NCBI GenBank assembly: GCA_014361095.1
Contig: JACIWF010000018.1
Span: 1 to 15,448 of the forward strand
Reading direction: 5' to 3'
Source: Hadesarchaea archaeon
Lineage (GTDB): Archaea; Hadarchaeota; Hadarchaeia; Hadarchaeales; Hadarchaeaceae
DNA length: 15,448 nucleotides
Positions 1 through 6,507 of this stretch are shown here, one piece after another. Made by a program: the position numbers and the translations under genes. The notes under the pieces were generated by a model. That model saw nothing but the letters and a program-made list of their open reading frames with translations. It did not search any database and was not told the origin of the DNA. The number at the start of each line of letters is the position of its first letter. Positions within the stretch are counted from its first letter, which is position 1.

Positions 1-72
1 CCCGTTGATCTGACCGTCTTCGACGAGAGGCAAAAGGCGCTGATCTCCAGTGAACTTAGGATCATCGGTTGA
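1..72 (+). CDS. C-terminal end of an unidentified protein (partial)
   Basis: The first frame of the window is open from base 1 and reads through 23 residues (beginning PVDLTVFDE and ending ELRIIG) to a TGA at 70-72. It is the tail of a gene that starts outside the window. A GAAAAAC/GTTTTTC hairpin follows directly, as expected at the end of a transcription unit, and this is the main support for it being real. Too little is visible to name a family. Confidence 0.4.
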   Translation, partial: PVDLTVFDERQKALISSELRIIG

Positions 73-99
73 AAAACCAATCCTCCAAACTAGTTTTTC
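71..99 (+). terminator. Hairpin with T-tract, likely terminator of the upstream gene
   Basis: GAAAAAC at 71-77 is perfectly complementary to GTTTTTC at 93-99, giving a 7-bp stem whose 3' arm contains five T's. It begins at the stop codon of the partial gene. Oligo-T tracts are the usual archaeal termination signal; the hairpin may be incidental. It could also serve in reverse for the - strand gene ending at 143. Confidence 0.4.
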
Positions 100-142
100 C
101 AGACATGATGTTGTTTGATCCAAAGAAGATCAGCTGGAAAGA

Positions 143-460
143 TCATCCGCCAAGAAACTCCTTGTTCACCTTCAGCACGTTGGTCCTGAAGTAGCGCTCC
201 TTGGTTATGGCGTGCTTCCGCTCGAGATTTTTCACCAGCGTGCTCAGCTTCGACTTCGACAGGTCAAGTTCGCGCCTGAGCCTGTCCTGGTAGGCCTGTC
301 CGTTCGAGCGCAGGATTGCCTCAAAGACCAGCCGCTCATCATCGGTCAGCGTCATCAGGACCACACGCATCGCCCGTTCAGTGGAATATTTTCTGAAGAC
401 AAATGTCAGGACCGTGGCTATTCCGCCGGCAATCGCCACCATGATGCCGATTGTAACCAA
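143..460 (-). CDS. Membrane-anchored winged-helix (MarR-like) transcription regulator
   Basis: A 105-residue protein with one hydrophobic N-terminal segment (about residues 3-21), then basic residues, then a winged helix-turn-helix of the MarR/helix-turn-helix type from about residue 38 to 103. TLTDDERLVFEAIL forms the first helix, followed by a recognition region DLSKSKLSTLVKNLERK and a short wing with ERYFRTNV. Small archaeal regulators with a single membrane helix and a C-terminal winged helix are common; the DNA-binding part should face the cytoplasm. The start is uncertain: TTG at 460 is the first usable codon after an in-frame TAG, and the ATG six codons later would shorten the membrane segment. 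No strong Shine-Dalgarno site precedes either. The ligand and targets are unknown. Confidence 0.75.
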   Translation of the reverse strand: MVTIGIMVAIAGGIATVLTFVFRKYSTERAMRVVLMTLTDDERLVFEAILRSNGQAYQDRLRRELDLSKSKLSTLVKNLERKHAITKERYFRTNVLKVNKEFLGG

Positions 461-778
461 GATAGAATATATCTCAACATCAGGTGAGGACTACAGCGGG
501 CCATAGGTCAGCGTCAGGGAAATCGGTGATCTGATCGCCAAGCTTGGGGCGAGCAAGGGGCTGCTCCTGGTCCCAAGCCAGTCAAATGTAATAGTATATA
601 AACAGGTGGCTTACAATGTGGGACCATTTATCAGAATCATACTTGAGCCGGTGGCAGTTAATCTGAATGAATGCCCGAAAATATGGGCTGGAGGATAAGT
701 TCAAGAGGTCTCGACCATCCAAGAAGCCATTGCCATTATGTTGGAATGAACCGTGTATTGCGGAACTTGTTCCATCCT
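461..778. other. Gene-free interval with a TATA-like box and a start-less open frame
   Basis: No convincing gene lies here. A strong TATA-like sequence (AGTATATAAAC) sits at about 593-603, but no good coding start follows on the + strand; read the other way (TTTATATAC) it could drive the - strand gene starting at 460, though it is about 135 bases away. The + strand is open without a stop from about 507 to 698 and encodes a protein-like stretch (for example GASKGLLLVPSQ) that lacks an upstream ATG, GTG or TTG. It could be a gene relic. An inverted repeat GGAAC-TT-GTTCC lies at 762-773, just past the stop of the next - strand gene. Confidence 0.4.
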
Positions 779-1114
779 TCAGCCGCTGCCAAAATCCTGA
801 AATATCCCCTTTTTCTTCATCAGGCTGCAGATGGCACAGTAACGCCTAACTACATCGGCCTGGCTAAGCTTGCCGCTGGCCACATCATCGGCGAGGCTCC
901 TGATGTCATCGCCAATGGACTTCATCAGCTTTTTTTCCAGCTCCCTCTTTCCCCTGAGCGCACTGAGATACTGGCTGACCGCGGGCTGGGTGATCCCCAG
1001 CTTCTTCGCCACCTCAACCTGGCTCAGCTCGTAGCGCTTGACCAAGTCCTTTACCACCATCGCCCGGATCGTCGGCAGCACCTGTCCACTGACGAGTTCG
1101 CACAGCGGCTTCAT
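779..1114 (-). CDS. COG2522-type archaeal helix-turn-helix regulator
   Basis: A 111-residue cytoplasmic DNA-binding protein that I recognise as the archaeal COG2522 regulator family. It has the typical N-terminus (MKPLCELVSGQVLPTIRAM), a helix-turn-helix at about residues 30-51 (LSQVEVAKKLGITQPAVSQYL), a basic helix, and a C-terminal region with C93 and C96 in RYCAIC. Together with C5 these could bind metal or sense redox state; that is inference. The start is well supported: ATG at 1114 is preceded by GGTG and, about 34 bases upstream, by a TATA box at 1145-1152. A perfect 8-bp palindrome (GTTATAAC, 1157-1164) next to that box could be an operator. Targets are unknown. Confidence 0.8.
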   Translation of the reverse strand: MKPLCELVSGQVLPTIRAMVVKDLVKRYELSQVEVAKKLGITQPAVSQYLSALRGKRELEKKLMKSIGDDIRSLADDVASGKLSQADVVRRYCAICSLMKKKGIFQDFGSG

Positions 1115-1144
1115 CCTTTCACCAATTATACTCTTAACCTCGAC

Positions 1145-1164
1145 TTATATAACCTCGTTATAAC
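1145..1164 (-). promoter_or_regulatory. TATA box and adjacent palindrome ahead of the COG2522 regulator
   Basis: On the - strand TTATATAA (1145-1152) is centred about 34 bases from the ATG at 1114, which places transcription start close to 1122 and leaves a short leader with a GGTG ribosome site. The neighbouring GTTATAAC (1157-1164) is a perfect palindrome in the position of the TFB-recognition element, so a bound repressor would be expected to block initiation. The operator role is inference. Confidence 0.5.
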
Positions 1165-1217
1165 CCTTCCCTTTCGACCTCAAAAAAGTGAGCGGGAACT
1201 GAAAGTGGTCCGGCCGG

Positions 1218-1475
1218 CTAGGCCCCCAGCATTGACTTCAACTTTGACCAGAATCCCGGCTTTTTCTCAGGGGCCGCCTCCTCCTTGGCCTCGGCCGCTG
1301 CTTCGGGTACCAACTTAACCTTAGGATATTTCTCCACATTCAGATATTTGTAAACGGTGAGATAGGAGAGATTGAGCTCCTTGGCTATCTTCTGATAGGT
1401 CATGCCCTGACTTCTCAGCTCCCGCATCTTCTTTACAACTTCAGAGGTTACCTTTCTTCTTTTATCAACTTTCAT
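1218..1475 (-). CDS. Small helix-turn-helix protein with amphipathic C-terminal tail
   Basis: An 85-residue protein. Residues 8-46 form a resolvase/sigma-like helix-turn-helix (VKKMRELRSQGMTYQKIAKEL then NLSYLTVYKYL). An Ala/Glu-rich linker (about 57-70) follows and the chain ends in a short amphipathic helix, KKPGFWSKLKSMLGA. Such a tail could bind a membrane or a partner protein; that is inference. The start is clear: ATG at 1475 lies 10 bases after a strong AGGAGGAA site. The protein is too short to be a recombinase. It is divergent from the membrane protein at 1633 across about 157 AT-rich bases holding promoters for both, so it may regulate that gene. Confidence 0.7.
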   Translation of the reverse strand: MKVDKRRKVTSEVVKKMRELRSQGMTYQKIAKELNLSYLTVYKYLNVEKYPKVKLVPEAAAEAKEEAAPEKKPGFWSKLKSMLGA

Positions 1476-1594
1476 AATTTACTGTTTCCTCCTCTTTGTA
1501 TATTAAATTATTTTTTGTTTAAAATGAACGATATAAAATTATCTCCAGATTAGATGTGCGACAACAAAACCGATTCTCACAACCTTTACGGCAA

Positions 1595-1611
1595 TTATAT
1601 ATGTTATAAAA
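1595..1611 (+). promoter_or_regulatory. Double TATA box ahead of the 1633 membrane protein
   Basis: TTATATAT (1595-1602) and TTATAAAA (1604-1611) lie 22-38 bases upstream of the ATG at 1633. The first places transcription start near 1624, just before the GGTGA site at 1625-1629. The second would give an almost leaderless message. Confidence 0.55.
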
Positions 1612-1632
1612 ATCACAGGTCATTGGTGACTC

Positions 1633-2106
1633 ATGGCCGAAAGAGGGCAGGTCGGTAGCACCCTCATCGGACTCGGCGCCTTTCTGATATTTTTAGGGAT
1701 CCTTTTTCTGCTGCTGGTGCTGCTGGGATATCTACCCAACCAAACCTGGATCTTCTCCTGGATCACGACCAACCGGGCCGCGGTGGTAAGCGTCATCCTC
1801 GGGATAATCCTCCTCGGTGCCGGGCTTCACACCAGAGCCGCCGTCAAGAGATATGAAAGAGAGCTTGAGGAGCTGGAAGAGGCCAGAAGACAGCAGGAGG
1901 CCATAATAAGGGCCAAGGCGATCAAACTCGGCAAGGCCCGGGCTAAGGCCAGAAAAAAGGAGATCGCCCTGAAGCTCGCCCACGCCAAGCTGAAGAAAGC
2001 TAGGCTGAAGGCGGAGAAAAGAAAACAGGCTTTGCTGAGGGTGCGCGGCAAGCTGGGTGAACGCAGCAAGCGGTTGAAGAGGATAAGAAAACTGGCCGAG
2101 GTCTGA
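1633..2106 (+). CDS. Two-helix membrane protein with long basic coiled-coil tail
   Basis: A 157-residue protein of no family I recognise. Two hydrophobic segments (about 10-33 and 48-66) form a hairpin in the membrane, joined by a short loop LGYLPNQTW. From residue 70 to the end the chain is an uninterrupted predicted helix: first acidic (RYERELEELEEARRQQ), then extremely rich in Lys, Arg and Ala with almost no acidic residues after about 125. The positive-inside rule puts this tail in the cytoplasm. It could contact nucleic acid, ribosomes or acidic lipids; none of this is shown. The ATG follows GGTGA by three bases. A weak AAGTGC/GCACTT stem with CTTTG follows at 2114-2143. Low-complexity composition will make homology searches misleading. 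Confidence 0.75.
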   Translation: MAERGQVGSTLIGLGAFLIFLGILFLLLVLLGYLPNQTWIFSWITTNRAAVVSVILGIILLGAGLHTRAAVKRYERELEELEEARRQQEAIIRAKAIKLGKARAKARKKEIALKLAHAKLKKARLKAEKRKQALLRVRGKLGERSKRLKRIRKLAEV

Positions 2107-2160
2107 AGAGGGCAAGTGCGTAAAGCTTCAGAAATGGGCACTTCTTTGAAACCAAGTTAA

Positions 2161-2203
2161 TCATAAAAAGATTGAAGTCGAAAATCTTCTGCAAAGGATG
2201 ATC
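2161..2203 (+). promoter_or_regulatory. Promoter and ribosome site of the molybdenum hydroxylase operon
   Basis: TCATAAAAAG at 2161-2170 is a TATA-like box that predicts transcription start near 2190. AAGGATGATC at 2194-2203 then matches the archaeal Shine-Dalgarno consensus. An ATG at 2198 lies inside this ribosome site, so the ATG at 2207 is the better start of the first gene. Confidence 0.5.
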
Positions 2204-2206
2204 TCA

Positions 2207-2455
2207 ATGAGCATCAGGGTCAAGGTTGAACTCATGCCAGGCCTCAGACCCATCCGAAGGGAAAATGTCTTTGAGATGGAGCTGCCTGCGGACACCACCC
2301 TGAAATCAATGCTGCTGGAGGCTGGTTTCAGGGAGGACGAAATCGAACATCTGCGCGTCTTCGTGAACGAAAAACTGGCTCCGTTAAACAAAGCATTAAA
2401 GGATGGGGACAATATCTGGATAGGAATCGTGATGGGAGGAGGAGAGCATCATTAA
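2207..2455 (+). CDS. MoaD/ThiS-like ubiquitin-fold sulfur carrier with C-terminal extension
   Basis: An 82-residue beta-grasp protein. It has the family layout: an N-terminal strand (MSIRVKVELMPG), a second strand with FEMELPADTTLKSMLLEAG leading into the helix, then LRVFVNEKLAPLNKALKDGDNIWIGIVMGG. In MoaD and ThiS the C-terminal Gly-Gly is adenylated and converted to a thiocarboxylate that donates sulfur. Here the chain ends GGGEHH, so the diglycine is followed by two or three residues that would have to be removed before activation. Being first in the molybdenum hydroxylase operon, it may serve molybdopterin synthesis or cofactor sulfuration (inference). The GGA GGA GGA-type glycine codons also form a GGAGGAG ribosome site just ahead of the next gene. 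An upstream ATG at 2198 is less likely as start. Confidence 0.8.
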   Translation: MSIRVKVELMPGLRPIRRENVFEMELPADTTLKSMLLEAGFREDEIEHLRVFVNEKLAPLNKALKDGDNIWIGIVMGGGEHH

Positions 2456-2471
2456 GACCTACAACAGGGCT

Positions 2472-3347
2472 TTGCTCTGGGACTTTGAATATTTTGAGCC
2501 TGCGAACATCACTGAGGCGGTGAGTTTACTCCAGAAATACGGTGATGAGGCCAGGGTGATTGCCGGTGGCACCGATCTGCTGGTTGACATGAAAAATGAA
2601 AAAATCCAACCAAAATTTTTAGTAAGCATCATGAAAATTCCCGAGCTGAAGTGCATCGTCGAGGATGGAGCGGAGCTTAGCATCGGCGCTGCGACAACTC
2701 TGGCGGAGATAGAGGAATCTCGACTCATTAAGGAGAGATACGGACTCATCCACGAGGCGGTAAAGGAGCTGGGAACGGTGCAGGTCAGGAACATGGCCAC
2801 AATCGGGGGCAACATCTGCAATGCCATCCCATCTGCAGACCTGCCGCCGGCGCTGGTGGCCCTTGACGCCCGCTTAAAAATAGTAGGAGTAAACGGCGAG
2901 AGAACTCTGCCGCTTGAAGAATTTTTCCTCGGCGTAAGAAAAACCAAGCTGAAAAATGAGCTGCTGAAGGAAATCGTGGTGAGGAGACCTCCCGAGCGCT
3001 CGGGAACTGCTTTCATCAAGCTGGCGAGAACATCCGAAGATCTGGCCATCGTTAACGTCGCCGTCAGAATCACTCTCAACAAGGACAACATCTGCGAGGA
3101 AGCGAGGATCGTGGTCGGTGGCGGCATCGGCCCCACTCTGCTCAGGTCCAGGGAGGCAGAAAAAATCATCGAGGGCAGAAGAGTGGACGAGGAGATCATC
3201 AACAGGGCTGCTGAAGTCACAAGTCAAGGTTTCCAGTGCCGACGCGACTCGATCCGCGCCCCGCCGGAATATAAAATTGAGGTGGGCAAAGTTCTGGTAA
3301 AGCGGGCTTTGATGAAGGCGCTGAGAAGGGTCAATGGTGAAGAATAA
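2472..3347 (+). CDS. FAD-binding subunit of a molybdenum hydroxylase (CoxM/CutM-like)
   Basis: A 291-residue subunit that carries electrons from the 2Fe-2S subunit through FAD to an external acceptor. The vanillyl-alcohol-oxidase-type FAD signatures are present: AGGTDLLVDMK at about 31-41 and ATIGGNICNA at 109-118, with the C-terminal domain ending SIRAPPEYKIEVGKVLVKRAL. Length matches the family (about 280-295). The start is awkward. The frame opens at 2433, the strong GGAGGAG site (2438-2444) lies about 28 bases before TTG 2472, and the only codons at normal spacing are ATC/ATT (2448-2453). TTG at 2472 gives the usual N-terminus (LWDFEYFEP), so I use it; coupling to the upstream stop at 2455 is likely. 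The stop overlaps the next start (TAATG). Confidence 0.9.
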   Translation: MLWDFEYFEPANITEAVSLLQKYGDEARVIAGGTDLLVDMKNEKIQPKFLVSIMKIPELKCIVEDGAELSIGAATTLAEIEESRLIKERYGLIHEAVKELGTVQVRNMATIGGNICNAIPSADLPPALVALDARLKIVGVNGERTLPLEEFFLGVRKTKLKNELLKEIVVRRPPERSGTAFIKLARTSEDLAIVNVAVRITLNKDNICEEARIVVGGGIGPTLLRSREAEKIIEGRRVDEEIINRAAEVTSQGFQCRRDSIRAPPEYKIEVGKVLVKRALMKALRRVNGEE

Positions 3348-3823
3348 TGAGGGAGATAGAATTCACCGTCAACGGAAGAAAAAGAAAGGTGCTGGTCAGA
3401 CCCAAGGATCTGCTGCTCAACGTGATAAGGGATGAGCTGGGCCTGAAGGGAACCAAGTATGGCTGCGGAACCGGTGAGTGCGGCGCCTGCACGGTGCTTC
3501 TCGACGGGAGACCTGTCCTCTCCTGCCTGACGCTGGCCGTCGCCGCTGATGGAAGAAACATCACCACCATCGAGGGCATAGGGACTGACGAAAATCTCCA
3601 CCCCATCCAGCAGGCCTTCATCGACGCCGGAGCCATCCAGTGCGGCTATTGCACGCCAGGAATGATAATCTCGGCCAAGGCCTTGCTGGACAGAAATCCA
3701 AATCCTACCGAGGAAGAAATCAGGCGGGCGATAAAGGGAAATCTCTGCCGCTGCACCGGATATGTCAAGATCATCGCTGCCATCCAGCTGGCCGCAAAGA
3801 GAATGAGGGGTGAAACAACATGA
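3347..3823 (+). CDS. 2Fe-2S iron-sulfur subunit of a molybdenum hydroxylase (CoxS-like)
   Basis: A 158-residue electron-transfer subunit with the two-domain layout of the family. The N-terminal plant-ferredoxin-like domain binds one 2Fe-2S cluster through C40, C45, C48 and C60 (CGTGECGAC ... LSC). The C-terminal four-helix domain binds the second through C99, C102, C134 and C136 (CGYCTPG ... LCRCTGY). All eight ligands are present and the length is normal. The ATG overlaps the stop of the FAD subunit by one base, and the last bases overlap the large-subunit start (ATGA at 3820-3823), so the three subunits are translationally coupled. Electrons pass from the molybdenum site through both clusters to FAD. 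Confidence 0.95.
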   Translation: MREIEFTVNGRKRKVLVRPKDLLLNVIRDELGLKGTKYGCGTGECGACTVLLDGRPVLSCLTLAVAADGRNITTIEGIGTDENLHPIQQAFIDAGAIQCGYCTPGMIISAKALLDRNPNPTEEEIRRAIKGNLCRCTGYVKIIAAIQLAAKRMRGETT

Positions 3824-6159
3824 GGGAATTCAAAATTGTAGGTAAAAGCGTCAAAAAAATCGATGCCGGGCTCCTAGCGCAGGGGAAACCGCTTTTCACC
3901 GACGACGTGAAGTTTGAAGACATGCTCCACGCCAGGATCCTCTGGAGCCCACACGCCCATGCCCGCATCAGAAACATTGACACCAGCGAGGCCGAGGCTC
4001 TGCCAGGAGTCCACGCGGTGCTGTGCTACAAGAATGTGCCCCGTGTGCCGCACACGAGCGCCGGGCAGGGCTGGCCAGAGCCTTCACCTTACGATATGGT
4101 CATGTTCGACAACAAGGTCCGCTACGTCGGCGACCGGGTGGCAGCGGTGGCCGCAGAAACTGAGGAGATCGCCGAGAAGGCCCTCCGCCTGATCAAGGTT
4201 GACTACGAGATTCTGCCTGCCATCTTCGACCCGGAAAAGGCCATGGAGGAGGGGGCGCCAGTGATCCACGATGAACCCGACTGCCGCCAAGTACTGCCGC
4301 TCTTCTACGACCCAAAACACAACCACTGCGCCCACATCGAGGTCAAGACGGGTGATCCCGATCGAGGGCTGCAGGAAGCCGACATCGTGGTCGAGCACAC
4401 GGTCAAGAACCACTATGCCCAGCACTGCGCTCTGGAGCCGCATTCGTGCATCAGCTATCTGGACCCGATGGGGCGCCTGGTCGTCCGCAGCTCAACGCAG
4501 GTGCCCTACTATGCGCGCAGGATCATCGCCCAGTGCCTGCAGCTGCCGGAGAGGATGGTCCGCGTCATCAAACCGAGAATCGGTGGCGGCTTTGGATCCA
4601 AACAGGAGATCGTCGTCGAGGATGTTTGCGCCATGTTGACGCTGAGAACAAGGCGTCCGGTCAGGCTCGTCTTCACCAGGCCCGAGGTCTTCGTCTCCAC
4701 GAGGACCCGCCACCCGATGGTGATGAGGGTGAAAACCGGGGCGAAAAAGGACGGAACCGTCACGGCAATAAAAATGCGCGTCATCAGCAACACCGGGGCC
4801 TACGGTCCCCACTGCATGACCGTCCTCGGCAGCACCTGCGCCAAGACGCTGCCGCTCTACCGGTGCCCGAACATCGAGTTCATCGGCGACACCGTCTACA
4901 CCAACCTCCTCAACGCCGGGGCCTACCGGGGCTACGGTGTCCTGCAGGGGACCTTCGCCATGGGGATCATGATGGACGAGATGGCCCACGCGATCGGCAT
5001 GGACCCGATTGAATTCTGGAAGAAAAACACCATCAGAGTGGGGGAGACCTCGCCCATCTTCAGCGCCCTGAGCGAGATCGGAAAGGGCGCCGAGCAGAAG
5101 GTCGACAGCTGCGCTCTGCCCGAATGCATCGACCGGGGTGCTGAGGCCTTCAGGTGGAGGGAAAAGCGCGAGCGCTACCGCAATCAACCGGACGGTCCCA
5201 TCAGACGCGGCGTTGGCATGGTCTGCACCGTGCACGGCGGCACTGTTGCCCTCTTGGACGCCAGCTCGGTCACAGCGAAGATGAACGAAGATGGTTCCTT
5301 TAACCTCCTCATCAGCGCCAGCGATGTCGGCGGCGGCTGCGACACCGTGCTTTCACAGATCTTTGCCGAGGCGCTGGACATCCCGCTGGATGATGTGGTC
5401 GTCTATCCCACCGACACCGACGTCACCCCTTATGACAAAGGAGCCTACGCCTCGGGAACCACCTACCTCTCCGGGCTGGCCGTCATCAAAACTGCTGAGG
5501 AGATCAAAAAGCAGATTTTCAAGGTGGCCTCGGAGATGCTGAACGAACCGCCCGAGAACCTGAAACTGGAGAACAAGGGGGTGGTGTCGGTCAAAAGCGG
5601 CAACAGGTTGGAGTTCAGCCAGATCGCCAGACGGTCCCTCTACAGCAAGAACCAGACTCAAATCGCGGCGACGGCTTCAGAGTACAGCCGCCTGCACCCG
5701 CAGACGTTCACGGCTCAGTTCGCCGAGGTCGAGGTTGACATGGAAACGGGACAGGTCAAAGTGATCTCCTACGTTTGTGCAGTTGACTGTGGCACGGCGA
5801 TCAACCCGACGCTGGCTGAGGGCCAGGTGGAGGGATCAATCATCAACGGGATAAGCTACGCCCTCACCGAGAAATTTGTCTTTGAAAACGGCCGGGTGTT
5901 AAATCCCAACTTCAGGGACTACAAGATATTCTCCGCTCCCGACATCCCCGAGATAAAAACCATACTCGTGCCCAGCTATGATCCCACCGGACCCTTCGGC
6001 GCCAAGCCCATCGGAGAGCCGGCCATGGATGGAGTTCTGCCCACCATCTCCAACGCCATCTACAACGCCATCGGCATCAGGTTCACCGAGTCCCCCTTCA
6101 CGCCCGAGAAGGTCCTCAGGGCCATAAAGCTGAGAAAAAGCAACAGGGCTCAGCCTTAA
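3820..6159 (+). CDS. Molybdopterin-binding large subunit, xanthine dehydrogenase family, substrate unknown
   Basis: A 779-residue catalytic subunit. It begins with the usual VGKSVKKIDAGLLAQGKPLFTDD and carries the cofactor-binding motifs GGGFGSKQE (255-263), ASDVGGGCDT (500-509), DCGTAINP (656-663) and GQVEGSIINGISYAL (668-682). The conserved base, Glu733, is in GAKPIGEPA. The active-site loop at 368-373 is AYRGYG. True form I CO dehydrogenases have AYXCSFR, whose Cys binds copper; that Cys is absent, so CO oxidation by the known mechanism is not supported. The Arg and the overall loop resemble aldehyde oxidoreductase and purine or nicotinate hydroxylases, but the substrate cannot be read from sequence. 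No coxD/E/F maturation genes are present. Codon use is GC-rich, which produces long antisense open frames. The gene ends the operon. Confidence 0.9.
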   Translation: MREFKIVGKSVKKIDAGLLAQGKPLFTDDVKFEDMLHARILWSPHAHARIRNIDTSEAEALPGVHAVLCYKNVPRVPHTSAGQGWPEPSPYDMVMFDNKVRYVGDRVAAVAAETEEIAEKALRLIKVDYEILPAIFDPEKAMEEGAPVIHDEPDCRQVLPLFYDPKHNHCAHIEVKTGDPDRGLQEADIVVEHTVKNHYAQHCALEPHSCISYLDPMGRLVVRSSTQVPYYARRIIAQCLQLPERMVRVIKPRIGGGFGSKQEIVVEDVCAMLTLRTRRPVRLVFTRPEVFVSTRTRHPMVMRVKTGAKKDGTVTAIKMRVISNTGAYGPHCMTVLGSTCAKTLPLYRCPNIEFIGDTVYTNLLNAGAYRGYGVLQGTFAMGIMMDEMAHAIGMDPIEFWKKNTIRVGETSPIFSALSEIGKGAEQKVDSCALPECIDRGAEAFRWREKRERYRNQPDGPIRRGVGMVCTVHGGTVALLDASSVTAKMNEDGSFNLLISASDVGGGCDTVLSQIFAEALDIPLDDVVVYPTDTDVTPYDKGAYASGTTYLSGLAVIKTAEEIKKQIFKVASEMLNEPPENLKLENKGVVSVKSGNRLEFSQIARRSLYSKNQTQIAATASEYSRLHPQTFTAQFAEVEVDMETGQVKVISYVCAVDCGTAINPTLAEGQVEGSIINGISYALTEKFVFENGRVLNPNFRDYKIFSAPDIPEIKTILVPSYDPTGPFGAKPIGEPAMDGVLPTISNAIYNAIGIRFTESPFTPEKVLRAIKLRKSNRAQP

Positions 6160-6507
6160 GATACGATAGCAAATAAACACCTCAGCCCAAGCTTTCAGCT
6201 CGCCCTGCCTCTAAGCGGTGCCCCTTTTATGTGCTGATGTTGTCTGCAACGAATGTAAAGGAAACCAAGTGCCCGGAAAATTCTACGCGCTGTCGAGTTC
6301 GTCTGTCGGAAAACCGTCGAATGAACGCTGCCCGCTCCTAAACATCTCGAAACCGCCTTTGAGTTAGTTGCACTCTCCACCGCATATCATGAACTGTCCC
6401 GGCCAGCTCCAAAACACCACAGCAACTAGAAACTGCTCTGAACCCAGTGCAGGACCGACTTACAAAAGTTTATTAGATAACTACGTTGAAAAATTTGAGG
6501 TTCTGTT
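6160..6507. other. Gene-free interval after the large subunit, with one stable hairpin
   Basis: No supported coding region. A long imperfect hairpin occupies 6297-6326 (13 positions per arm, two mismatches, AAAA loop), and a smaller GTTG-TCTG-CAAC stem lies at 6239-6250. A promoter-like GTTTATTAG (6468-6476) followed by GAGG (6497-6500) serves the next gene. I see no tRNA, no C/D box pair and no clear terminator. An undetected small RNA remains possible. Confidence 0.4.

Noticed and set aside
671..1318. A 215-codon + strand open frame
   Set aside because: Antisense to the COG2522 regulator and to the end of the next regulator; no family resemblance, and the - strand genes have promoters and ribosome sites.
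1218..1475. A resolvase/recombinase fragment
   Set aside because: The helix-turn-helix resembles recombinase DNA-binding ends, but the gene has its own strong ribosome site, start and ordered tail, and no catalytic domain or breakpoint is visible.
4492..5235. A 247-codon - strand open frame within the Mo large subunit
   Set aside because: Shadow of the large-subunit gene, produced by GC-rich third positions.
2472..6159. Calling the operon an aerobic CO dehydrogenase (coxMSL)
   Set aside because: The large subunit has AYRGYG where the copper-binding CO dehydrogenase loop should be, and no cox accessory genes are present.
6160..6507. A tRNA or C/D box RNA in the gap after the Mo enzyme
   Set aside because: A GTTCG-like T-loop and a TGATG/CTGA pair were seen, but neither has the matching arms or spacing.
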